From the NCBI GenBank assembly GCA_003022435.1, contig PXUA01000002.1, positions 34,684 to 98,683 of the forward strand: a DNA stretch of 64,000 bases, read 5' to 3'. This stretch comes from Bacteroidetes bacterium SW_9_63_38. Lineage in GTDB: Bacteria; Bacteroidota; Rhodothermia; Rhodothermales; Salinibacteraceae. Of the stretch, positions 1 through 7,919 are shown piece after piece. Within the stretch, counting starts at the first letter, position 1. Every line of letters starts with the position of its first letter. The position numbers were made by a program, and so were the translations under genes. The notes beneath the pieces are model-generated. The model did no database searches, had not been told where the DNA came from, and was given only the letters and a program-made list of their open reading frames with translations.

Positions 1-98
1 GGGTCGGAGAAGGTATCCGGGGCCTGTTCTCCGTCGTAAAACTCCTCGACCCGCACCGGACCGCGAGAGGTTTGAATGCGCGTCCCCTCTACCACACA
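1..98 (-). other. Second intein in the reductase (N-terminal 32 residues only)
   Basis: Directly after PFIDSSMSK the reductase frame switches to CVVEGTRIQTSRGPVRVEEF, a typical intein block A: a Cys at position 1, then a G-T turn and a hydrophobic beta-strand. In ordinary reductases SSMSK is followed by T-x-N-L/V-P, so the downstream extein should resume with Thr. The rest of the intein is outside the window, so any endonuclease and its C-terminal junction cannot be judged. Confidence 0.85.
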
Positions 99-3000
99 TT
101 TGCTCATCGAAGAGTCGATGAACGGCGCCAGGGCCTCCATCTGCCGCAGGTGATCGTCCACGTCGAGGTCACGGGTCGTCACCGCCCAGTCGGCATCCGC
201 GTTCCACTCGGCCCGCTCCTTCATGTGGCGGACGGCGTAGTCCTCGACCTGCTCGTCCTTACAGATGCCACGGGTCGGGTGAATCTGCCACTGGGTATAG
301 CCCTCATCCGCGCACCGCAGCACCACCTCGTCGCCCTGCTCCTCGGCCGTCCAGCTGGTGCCGTCGGCGTTGGCGGTATCCCCGGCGGAGTAGGCCCGTG
401 GCGACATCTCCGGCGCCGTCACCTCGTCGGGCAGGGCCGGCTGCTCGGACGTGCGGATGTAGCTGTGCATGAACACCGGCTCGATGCCGCTCGACGGCGC
501 ATTGGCGAGCGTCGAGGTGTTGCCGGTCGGCTGGATGGACAGCAGGTGCGAGTTACGGAGCCCGAGGTCCCCGATCATTTCCTTGGTCTCGTCGGAAAGC
601 CGCTGCACGAACGGGTTCGACAGGTACTCGTCCTTATCGAAGAGCGGGAACGGCTCTTTCTCCTCTGCGAGCCGGGCGCTGGCCTGGTAGGCCTTGTTGG
701 CGAGGTGCTGCTGAAACTTGCGCATCACCTGCACACCCTCCTCCGAGCCGTAGCGCTTCTGCATCATCATCAGCGCCGAGCCGTCGCCGAAGTGGCCGAG
801 CCCGATGCGACGCTTCTGCTGCAGGTTCCAGCGCTGCTCCTCCAGCGGGACGTAGCTCAGGTCGTTGACGTTGTCGAGGAAGCGGACCGCCGACGGAATG
901 AGCTCGTCCAGCAGGTCGTAGTTGATCTCCTTCTTGTCGGCGTCGACGAACTGCGTGAGGTTGAAGTTGCCCAGGAGGCAGACGCCGCCGACCGGGAGGA
1001 CCTGTTCGCCGCAGCCTCGCTGCACGTAGCCCGATGTAATCCAGGTGTCACTTTTCTCACAGTAGAGGTCGTACACGTCTGCGGTGCCCGCCTCTTCAAT
1101 CGACTCAATCTTCGCCCACCAGTAGTTGCCGCGCTCCGACCGGAGGGAGGAAGTAGTCTCCGGGCTGCTGAGAAGGAAATCCGTCTGTGCTTGCAACAGG
1201 CGTTCTCCCTTCTCCGGATGAATCTCTTCGAGGCGGCTGTGCCGGGCAAAATTGCGCAGCGATTCCCCGCTTACCTGCGCTGTGTACTTCGTGTGGTTCC
1301 CCTCCACGCGGCGGCCGTTGATCGTCGACTTCGGTGGACTGCTTTCTGTGATTGTAGCGTGCGCGCCGAATGAGAGCATCATCTGACGGAAATTCCGCGC
1401 AAGCTCCTCCGACGTGGTCGTGAACCGAAGCTGGGGATGATTGCTCTTCAGGTTCATGTTGCCGTCGGAGGCAATCAATCCGTCGAGCACGCCCAGCATT
1501 TCGGACCGCGTCATCGACGCAACATCCACTGTCTTCGACGGAGCCTTCGCCTGGTCCAGCGCCAGATCGTCGACGAGATCTTCGGCCTCGGTCACCCAGA
1601 TCTTTACGGCTTGGCCTTCCGAAGCTGTGTCGAGGCGGGGAGCGGCGTCGAAGAGGCTCCGGACGTTTTCGTTGTAGGCCGTGTCGGACGCGGAACTGCT
1701 AATTGCCAACGCGTCCCTGTTATGGGAGTCGAGCGCTTCCTCCGTGTAGCATCCATCCCCTACCAGCACGCCCTTCCTCAAGCCGCGCTCGTACGCGGAC
1801 TCGTCGAGATCCAGCGGCCGGTGGTTTCCGCGTACGCGGATCGCGGCGCCCTCTCCAATCTCGTCGAGACGCTTGTCCGTGACCGCCTTGTCGCCGGGCT
1901 CCTTCACGTGGTAGCGATGCGCCGCCGTCACCAGTTGCTCGCCTCCGTCACTGAAGGAGACACGATACACCGGGTAGTCGCGGTGGACCTCAATCTCATC
2001 GACCGGCTCGTGACCAATCGTCGTGAGAATCTCGTCCCCAACGGAGACGTTTTCGACGCGCTCATATCCATCGGGGGTATTCACGAGCGTGCCCTCTGCG
2101 ACGCACGGATTGGTCGCATTGATGTGCTCGGTGTAGTTGAGGTTGTTCTCCCGGTTGATGGTGTCGATGAAAATGACGCCGGGCTCGTTGCGGTTGTAAG
2201 TGGAATCCATGACGAGATCCCAGATCTCCCGGGCGTCGTAGATGGCCTTTTCTCCCGAACGCTTTCGGGACGGGTCGCGCCACGTCTTGACGGTGCCGCC
2301 CTTCTCCTGGTACGCCTTGATGTCGCCGTCCCAGTGCTCGCGGTAGAACTCCGGCTCGCCCTCAAAGTCCGGGAAGCGGAGGGCCCACTCGTCGTCGTTG
2401 GCCACCGCCTCCATAAACTCATCGGAGACGAGGATAGACATGTTGAACTTGTGCAGGCGCCCCGGCTCCTGCTTGGCCTTGATGAACTCAATGATGTCCG
2501 GGTGCCACACGCCCATCGTCACCATCTGGGCGCCCTTGCGGATCTTGTCCTTCACGTCGTCGCGGTCGGACTGGAGGCCGGAGCCGGCGACGATGGTCGC
2601 GGCTTGCTCGTTCCAGACGTCCAGCATCTGCACGGCGCCCGGCGTCATGGAGCCGACTCCGCCGATGCGGGAGCCGCGCGGTCGCATGACGTGCGCGCAG
2701 AACCCGTAGCCGCCCTCGCTCGCCAGAATCTTGGCCTGGCGCGTAAGCTCGGCCTGGATCTCGTCCATCGAGTCCTGGTCGTAACCTTGAAACCCCGATA
2801 CGAAACAGTTTATCAAAGTTGCTTTGCCGAGCGACGTGCCGGCGTTGGCGAAGATGCGCCCGCCCGGCGTAAAGGGAAATGGGCCGGTTGAGAGTCCCTG
2901 CCCGCTCAGCAGTTGGTAAAATTTCTTCGTCCAGTGCCCCTCGTCCGCCTCGACCGACGCGAGGTGGCGGGCATTCCGGTACCAACTGTCCGGCACGTGG

Positions 3001-3260
3001 GTGTCGGTGCCGTACTGATAATTCTGTTCGTAGACCTCCTCCGAGATCGCCGTTTCGAAGATGTCGGCGTTCGTGCGATCATCGTCGATCTGATCGCTCT
3101 GGTCAATGTGGTACTGCCCATCCGGCACGTCGGCTGCCGGCGCCATGGCGAGCGCTCCGTCGCCGCGCCCGTTGGGCGAGGGCGGAGCGGCCTCGGAGGC
3201 AGACTCGGATGTATCGTTCGCCGGAGAGGAAGGGGACTTGGACATATTGGCTGTGTTCAT
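1..3260 (-). CDS. nrdJ: B12-dependent (class II) ribonucleotide reductase, two inteins, 3' end outside window
   Basis: Reduces ribonucleotides to deoxyribonucleotides for DNA synthesis, using adenosylcobalamin. The frame stays open from the ATG at 3260 to the left edge (1086 codons visible). Reductase landmarks in order: GGRIFANAGTS, LINCFVSG, a long barrel segment, then NATNP interrupted by intein 1 and resuming with CGEQVLP, then PFIDSSMSK interrupted by a second intein at the window edge. Removing the inteins restores the family motifs NPCGEQ and SSMSK-(T). The N-extein is 385 residues, intein 1 is 364 and the stretch between the inteins is 305. A second in-frame ATG at 3245 is an alternative start; neither has a clear Shine-Dalgarno site. 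The B12 class is inferred from the overall motif pattern; the C-terminal cysteine region lies outside the window. Confidence 0.93.
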   Translation of the reverse strand, partial: MNTANMSKSPSSPANDTSESASEAAPPSPNGRGDGALAMAPAADVPDGQYHIDQSDQIDDDRTNADIFETAISEEVYEQNYQYGTDTHVPDSWYRNARHLASVEADEGHWTKKFYQLLSGQGLSTGPFPFTPGGRIFANAGTSLGKATLINCFVSGFQGYDQDSMDEIQAELTRQAKILASEGGYGFCAHVMRPRGSRIGGVGSMTPGAVQMLDVWNEQAATIVAGSGLQSDRDDVKDKIRKGAQMVTMGVWHPDIIEFIKAKQEPGRLHKFNMSILVSDEFMEAVANDDEWALRFPDFEGEPEFYREHWDGDIKAYQEKGGTVKTWRDPSRKRSGEKAIYDAREIWDLVMDSTYNRNEPGVIFIDTINRENNLNYTEHINATNPCVAEGTLVNTPDGYERVENVSVGDEILTTIGHEPVDEIEVHRDYPVYRVSFSDGGEQLVTAAHRYHVKEPGDKAVTDKRLDEIGEGAAIRVRGNHRPLDLDESAYERGLRKGVLVGDGCYTEEALDSHNRDALAISSSASDTAYNENVRSLFDAAPRLDTASEGQAVKIWVTEAEDLVDDLALDQAKAPSKTVDVASMTRSEMLGVLDGLIASDGNMNLKSNHPQLRFTTTSEELARNFRQMMLSFGAHATITESSPPKSTINGRRVEGNHTKYTAQVSGESLRNFARHSRLEEIHPEKGERLLQAQTDFLLSSPETTSSLRSERGNYWWAKIESIEEAGTADVYDLYCEKSDTWITSGYVQRGCGEQVLPVGGVCLLGNFNLTQFVDADKKEINYDLLDELIPSAVRFLDNVNDLSYVPLEEQRWNLQQKRRIGLGHFGDGSALMMMQKRYGSEEGVQVMRKFQQHLANKAYQASARLAEEKEPFPLFDKDEYLSNPFVQRLSDETKEMIGDLGLRNSHLLSIQPTGNTSTLANAPSSGIEPVFMHSYIRTSEQPALPDEVTAPEMSPRAYSAGDTANADGTSWTAEEQGDEVVLRCADEGYTQWQIHPTRGICKDEQVEDYAVRHMKERAEWNADADWAVTTRDLDVDDHLRQMEALAPFIDSSMSKCVVEGTRIQTSRGPVRVEEFYDGEQAPDTFSD
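1014..2105 (-). other. Intein 1 with LAGLIDADG-type endonuclease, inserted at NP/CGEQ
   Basis: 364 residues. Block A is CVAEGTLVNTPDGYERV with Cys1; block B contains T-A-A-H (LVTAAHRYHV). Two LAGLIDADG-like helices follow, GVLVGDG and GVLDGLIASDG. The C-terminal block F is VYDLYCEKSDTWITSGYVQRG, followed by the extein Cys (CGEQ). The usual block F His is Asp here, and the usual final His-Asn is Arg-Gly. Asn cyclisation, the standard third step of protein splicing, therefore has no Asn to act on. Either this intein uses an unusual resolution step or it splices poorly. The frame contains no stop codon. Confidence 0.88.
1131..1168 (-). repeat. 38-bp ACTTCCTC-type interspersed repeat inside the intein coding region
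   Basis: This 38-bp block matches 34 of 38 bases of the block at 10062-10099 that interrupts the epimerase pseudogene. In the minus reading it runs GCAGCCCGGAGACTACTTCC, then a small hairpin-like segment, then a GCGC end. It lies in frame in the intein between the second endonuclease motif and block F and encodes SSPETTSSLRSER without a stop. Confidence 0.75.
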
Positions 3261-3653
3261 TTTGTAGCCGAGAAAGAAAAACACCGTCGAACCCTCTGTG
3301 CCTCACGAAGACGAGGCGTGGGAGAGACGAGAACACCTGCGCCGGCCTCTCATGCAGCGCCGCCACGCCTGCTGGATCGTCGGACGCCTCGCAACGACCC
3401 GCCCCGTACGTCGAGGCCCTGTTCGAACGCGAGGGAGATGTAGACGAGGTCCCGAGACGGCCGAGCGCTCCCCACCCCCTGCAAGCGGCGTGTGGCCAGA
3501 ACCGACGTTCCGCTCAAATAGATACAGCGCGCCGCCAGGAGTATCAACAATTTCTATCCACATTCCGTCAACAGGCGGTCCGGGCTCTTCCCGCGTTTTA
3601 CCCGATTCCGCCCTATTTTTCCCGTTGACAATAACGGAGACAAACGAGGCATC
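3261..3653. other. Intergenic, no gene seen
   Basis: 393 bp upstream of the reductase. Reading frames here are short and lack the acidic composition of local proteins. It must contain the reductase promoter, but I cannot recognise promoter boxes, and no cobalamin riboswitch-like B12 box was seen. Confidence 0.5.
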
Positions 3654-4055
3654 CTATTCGTCATCGGCGATGACCTCGTCGGGGCGAACGTCCCACATGA
3701 GCATCGTTTCGATGTCCACGTAATCCTCTTCCCCGATATCATCTGTGAACCGATAGTCGCCGTAGGTGCTCCGCTCGAAGGGCGGCAGCAGCTCCCACTC
3801 GGTCTCCTGGCGATCCACAAAGTGCTCCGGGAAGGGATTTTCCTCATCGTAGTTCGGGTGGTATGAGGCATACGTCTTTCGAGCCTCGTACAGCGCGGCG
3901 CGGCGCGCGCCCGCCTTCGTCGAGCTCTCGCCCTCCACGCTGAACGGAGAGATCGTGATCGTGGCCGTCATGAAGCCGTCTTCGTCCTCGTGGTAGGACG
4001 GACGCATGACTTCAAAGTCGCTGGGATCGGGATATGCACTGCTTTCGTCGGGCAT
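3654..4055 (-). CDS. Small acidic hypothetical protein
   Basis: 133 residues if started at MPDESSAYPDPSDF (ATG at 4055). The open frame extends upstream to an ATG at 4115, but that extension (MREMCMGAVRIVSTT...) is basic and unlike the rest. The body is rich in Asp/Glu and Tyr (YHEDEDGF, YGDYRFTDDIGEEDYVDIE), as expected for a halophile cytoplasmic protein. No signal peptide, membrane segment or familiar motif is visible, and I do not recognise the family. It is separated from its neighbours by gaps of nearly 400 bp, so it is probably transcribed alone. Confidence 0.7.
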   Translation of the reverse strand: MPDESSAYPDPSDFEVMRPSYHEDEDGFMTATITISPFSVEGESSTKAGARRAALYEARKTYASYHPNYDEENPFPEHFVDRQETEWELLPPFERSTYGDYRFTDDIGEEDYVDIETMLMWDVRPDEVIADDE

Positions 4056-4428
4056 ACCGGTACAGAAGATGGTTGTAGAGACAATGCGGACTGCGCCCAT
4101 GCACATCTCTCGCATGAACCTCGTTCGACGACGGGACTGCCCTCCGCCTCGCGACTTTCTCTAAACAGAAACGCCACGTTCAAGATTCTGGGATTCTGCG
4201 CCCAGAGGTGCTTCTGTGTAGAATTCGCACGAGATCTCTTGTGGACAACGCCGTGGATAACATCGGTGCTCGCTCCACGGAGTTTGTTCGAAGACTCCAA
4301 TAACAGAAACACAAGCACCACATTCCGCCGTCTGCCGCCACAATCCATCGAGCACTGTACTTCCGTTATTCAGCTCCGTCCTCTCATCCACAACGGCCGA
4401 TCGTGGATGATACGACGGGATCCGCAGG
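4056..4428. other. Intergenic, no gene seen
   Basis: About 370 bp, more AT-rich than the flanking genes, between the sugar dehydrogenase stop and the small hypothetical gene. No credible coding frame, RNA gene or repeat was recognised. Confidence 0.45.
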
Positions 4429-5865
4429 CTACTCGTCACCGCCCCCAAGCAAAATAATTTTGTCCCGAAGCGCCGGGTCGGTCACCTCTTCGAGCGCGTT
4501 CCGGGTGTCGACGATGGCGTTGGCACGCTCCGCAATGACGTGCGAATCGAAGGCGTCGTGATCGGTGACGATCACCGTGGCGTCGTGTGCCTCCAGCGTC
4601 TCCGGCGTCAGTTCCGCACGTGGAACGTCCATCGTCGTTTGCTCCGTCCCATTCACGTGATATTCCGGCACGTGCGGATCGTGGTACCGAATCGTGTCGA
4701 TGCCCTTTTCTTGAAGCTGTCGGATAATGGGTCCGGCGGGCGAGTGGCGCGTGTCGTCCACGTTCCGCTTGAAGGCCACCCCGAGCACGAGGACGCTGGC
4801 GTTGGAAAGCTGCACCGGCTGCCGGGCAATGGCCTCGATAATGGACTCGGCCACGTAGAAGGGCATTCCCTCGTTGATGCGGGCCGAGAGGGTGATGAAG
4901 CTGGTTTCGAAGTCGTGCTTGCGCGCGAGCCAGGAGAGGTAGTGCGGATCGATCGGAATGCAGTGCCCCCCCAGGCCGGGCCCGGGATAGAACGGCATAA
5001 ACCCGAAGGGCTTCGTGGACGCGGCCTGCACAACTTCCCACATCGACACCTCACCGATCCGGTCGCAAAGCTGCGCGAGTTCGTTGACGAGCGCGATGTT
5101 GACGGAGCGAAAGATGTTTTCGAGAAGCTTCTCCATCTCCGACACCTTCGGATTGGAGACGGCGTGCACCTCACTCACAATTTGTTCGAGGGCCTTCTTG
5201 GTGAGGTGCGTACAGGCCTCCGTGACGCCGCCTGCCACAATCGGCGTGTTGGCCGTCGTGTACTCCTCGTTGCCGGGATCAATCCGCTCCGGGCTGTGCG
5301 CGAGGAAATAGTCCTCGCCGAGAGTCAGTCCTTTCTTCTGGGCCGCCTCCTCCAGAATGGGCTGCACAACGCCCCCTGTGGTGTCCGGATAGGTAGTACT
5401 TTTGAGGACGACGAGTTGACCGGGCCGCAGATGCTCGGCAATCGAGGCCGTAGCCCCTTCGATGTAGGAGGTATCCGGCTCATTCGTGTCCGTCACCGGT
5501 GTCGGCACGCAAATAAAGAAGACATCGATGTCGCCGCTGTCGGCATACGTAGCAGTGCTCTCCAGCACCTCGTCCTGCACGAGGCATCGTACCCGCGCGT
5601 CGTCCAGATCATCGAGGTAGTTGTCCCCCGCATTCAGTTGGCCGACTCGCTCCTCATCCAGGTCGATGCCTATCGTCGAAAAGCCCTGATCGGCGTATTC
5701 TACGGCGAGGGGCAGCCCCACATACCCAAGCCCGACAACGCCGATGGTCGCCGTCTTCGTCTCTAGGCGGCGCGCCAGCTGTTGGGCCGCCGGGGACTGG
5801 TCAACGTCCTCCGGCACAGCCCCGTTCGTGGCAAGCGACGAAGCAAAAGCAGTGTCAAAATCCAT
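4429..5865 (-). CDS. Nucleotide-sugar (UDP-GlcNAc/ManNAc-type) 6-dehydrogenase
   Basis: Oxidises C6 of a UDP-sugar to a uronic acid in two NAD-dependent steps, supplying acidic sugars for polysaccharide. 478 residues, near family length. Residues 40-50 (TIGVVGLGYVG) are the Rossmann dinucleotide loop. FICVPTPV lies at about 117-124 and the catalytic Cys is at about 302 in GPGLGGHCIPIDPHYLSW. The C-terminal substrate domain has VLVLGVAFKRNVDDTR. GGHCIPIDP fits the WbpA/WecC branch better than UDP-glucose dehydrogenase, but the exact substrate is not decided by sequence. It starts 54 bp after the WecA-like gene stop, as the last gene of the minus-strand polysaccharide cluster. Confidence 0.92.
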   Translation of the reverse strand: MDFDTAFASSLATNGAVPEDVDQSPAAQQLARRLETKTATIGVVGLGYVGLPLAVEYADQGFSTIGIDLDEERVGQLNAGDNYLDDLDDARVRCLVQDEVLESTATYADSGDIDVFFICVPTPVTDTNEPDTSYIEGATASIAEHLRPGQLVVLKSTTYPDTTGGVVQPILEEAAQKKGLTLGEDYFLAHSPERIDPGNEEYTTANTPIVAGGVTEACTHLTKKALEQIVSEVHAVSNPKVSEMEKLLENIFRSVNIALVNELAQLCDRIGEVSMWEVVQAASTKPFGFMPFYPGPGLGGHCIPIDPHYLSWLARKHDFETSFITLSARINEGMPFYVAESIIEAIARQPVQLSNASVLVLGVAFKRNVDDTRHSPAGPIIRQLQEKGIDTIRYHDPHVPEYHVNGTEQTTMDVPRAELTPETLEAHDATVIVTDHDAFDSHVIAERANAIVDTRNALEEVTDPALRDKIILLGGGDE

Positions 5866-5919
5866 GAGGTCTCGCTGTGAACGGAGTAGAGTGCTCGCAT
5901 CTTTAGCGTGAGGGGCGCC

Positions 5920-7818
5920 TCAGCCCTGCACAACCAGTTCGGCGCCGTCCGTGGGGACCGTCGCGTGGTCGGCCCGCAGGGGCTCCACCGTTACGTCGAA
6001 CTCGGTGCAGGGGATCCCGACTTCTCGACACCGACGGCGAACAGCCCGCCGTCGCTCCGTCGGCATGGTTGCCGTGGTGACGATCACCTCGTCCACGTCC
6101 CTATCGTCGCACACCTGAAGGAGGTCCTTCCCGGTGCCGTGTACCGTCACACCCTGGATCGTCTGATTTTGCTTCATCGGATCATCATCGATGAAGCCAA
6201 CGGGCTGCCGGTCGAGGATTGGATTTCGCCGAAGCTCCCGGAGAGTCAACACGCCTGCGTCGCCCGCCCCGTACAGGAGCACACGGCGGCCGTCGTCTCG
6301 ATTCGCTGCAAAATACTGACGAAGGCCCCGAAATCCAAAGCGGACGCCCACAACGGCGAACGTGACGAGCATCCAGTCGATGACGAGGACCGACACAGAC
6401 ACGGCCGCCACGCCCTGAAGCAGTGCGCAGACGCCGTACGCGGCACCTCCTCCCAGCAGCGTGGCCGCCACGGTGCGGACGAGCTCGGGCGTTCCGGCGT
6501 GACGCCAGATGCCTCGATACAGGCCCATCGCGTAAAAGACAAGCACCTTGGCCCCCACAACCAGCGGCAAGACCTCCATCATACGCGCCTCCTGGGCACC
6601 CGTGAGGCCACTCTCGTACCGCAGATAGTGAGCGATGACGAACGCGGCCCCGACCAACAACACATCGGCAGACAGGCCGCCGCCCACCTTCCACCGGTTT
6701 CCGAACACCCGGTACAGCGCTCGCAGGACGCGCCCGGCCCCCGGCGTCGAGGACGACGTCTCTTCAGATGGTGGGCCTCGATAAACATTCGCCTGAGCGA
6801 CATGAATGCCGAACATTGTCAGACCAATGCCCACGAACACGCTCAGGGCGTAGAACAACGCGACGTCCACAAAAAGCACCAGAAGCGCCAGCGTGCCTGA
6901 TCCGAGACTCAGCGCGTACAGCATCAGCACCGCGTGCTGCTCCGACAGCCCCAGAAAGACCAGTCGGTGCGACGTATGGTCCTGCCCGCCCTGCGAGACC
7001 GGACGCCCCGCCATCTTCCGCATGAGCGTGACGAGCGTGGTATCGAGAATAGGCACGGCCATGACGGCCAGGGGAACTAGCCCGACCGCCACCGGCCCGC
7101 CGACCTCAGGCTGTTGCTGAATAATAAGTGCAAGCGACGCAATCGAGAAGCCGAGGAAGAGGCTTCCGCAATCGCCCATGAAGATGCGGGCCGGATTGAA
7201 ATTGAACGCGAGAAAGCCGAGCGCCGCGCCGACGACGACGCCCCCCACCACCACGGCCGTCGTACTGCCCGTAACCCCCGCAAAGACCGTCATCACGAGC
7301 GCGGCGATCCCGGCCACTCCGGCCGCGAGGCCGTCCATGTTGTCGAGCAGATTCACGGCGTTTGTGATGCCCACCACCCAGAGCAACGTGAGCGGCAGAG
7401 ACACCCACGCGGGCCAGTGTGCTCCAAACGCATAGCCGTCGTACAGGAGCAGCCCCGTCGCCACCACCTGCGCCGCCAGCTTGGCGGACGGACGGATGTG
7501 GGCCAGGTCGTCGATCGTCCCTACGACAAACATCAGGGTCGCCCCCCCCCAGATGGCCCAGACCTCCGCAATCGATGCCACCGCCAGCAGGCCCGCCGTC
7601 GCCGCCGCGTAGATGGCAATGCCTCCCATGAGGCAGGTGGGACACCCGTGCCAGCGATCCTCCCGCGGATAAGCCACCCACTCCAGTCGGCGCGCCGCCC
7701 ACATCACGAGCGGCGTACACAAAAGCACCCCGAGGGCGGACACGAAAAGAGCTCCGCCAATACTCGCAAATCCAAGTTGTTGCAATGACGCCATACGCAC
7801 ACTGAGATTTGTTAACAT
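5920..7818 (-). CDS. WecA-like polyprenyl-phosphate sugar-1-P transferase fused to CapD-type membrane/nucleotide-binding region
   Basis: 632 residues, in two parts. Residues 1 to about 350 are a multi-spanning MraY/WecA transferase: NAVNLLDNMDGLAAG (Mg-binding Asp pair), FNPARIFMGDCGSLFLGF and DHTSHRL. It should load the first sugar-phosphate onto undecaprenyl phosphate. The second part has more membrane helices (from LLVGAAFVIAHYLRYES) and then a Rossmann-like domain, RRVLLYGAGDAGVLTLRELRRNP. This is the layout of the N-terminal half of CapD/WbpM, but the catalytic short-chain dehydratase half is absent and the frame stops after VEPL. The start could also be the ATG at 7794. The fusion suggests initiation is coupled to nucleotide-sugar sensing; that is inference. 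Confidence 0.9.
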   Translation of the reverse strand: MLTNLSVRMASLQQLGFASIGGALFVSALGVLLCTPLVMWAARRLEWVAYPREDRWHGCPTCLMGGIAIYAAATAGLLAVASIAEVWAIWGGATLMFVVGTIDDLAHIRPSAKLAAQVVATGLLLYDGYAFGAHWPAWVSLPLTLLWVVGITNAVNLLDNMDGLAAGVAGIAALVMTVFAGVTGSTTAVVVGGVVVGAALGFLAFNFNPARIFMGDCGSLFLGFSIASLALIIQQQPEVGGPVAVGLVPLAVMAVPILDTTLVTLMRKMAGRPVSQGGQDHTSHRLVFLGLSEQHAVLMLYALSLGSGTLALLVLFVDVALFYALSVFVGIGLTMFGIHVAQANVYRGPPSEETSSSTPGAGRVLRALYRVFGNRWKVGGGLSADVLLVGAAFVIAHYLRYESGLTGAQEARMMEVLPLVVGAKVLVFYAMGLYRGIWRHAGTPELVRTVAATLLGGGAAYGVCALLQGVAAVSVSVLVIDWMLVTFAVVGVRFGFRGLRQYFAANRDDGRRVLLYGAGDAGVLTLRELRRNPILDRQPVGFIDDDPMKQNQTIQGVTVHGTGKDLLQVCDDRDVDEVIVTTATMPTERRRAVRRRCREVGIPCTEFDVTVEPLRADHATVPTDGAELVVQG

Positions 7819-7919
7819 GATTGATGCACTACGCCATCTCGAAGGAGCCCAAGAAGCTGAAACAGTGTCACGAGAGAGAGCCCGTGGTTCAAGAGAACGG
7901 CTATTGAGATGGGACTAGT

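Noticed and set aside
72..2891. Long plus-strand frames opposite the ribonucleotide reductase
   Set aside because: They are antisense shadows. The minus-strand frame carries all the reductase and intein motifs, while the plus-strand translations are rich in Arg/His/Val with no motif.
3261..3653. Cobalamin riboswitch upstream of the B12-dependent reductase
   Set aside because: Looked for the conserved B12-box word and long paired leader structure; none was recognised.
4540..5766. 408-codon plus-strand frame
   Set aside because: Antisense to the UDP-sugar dehydrogenase, which has its complete motif set on the minus strand.
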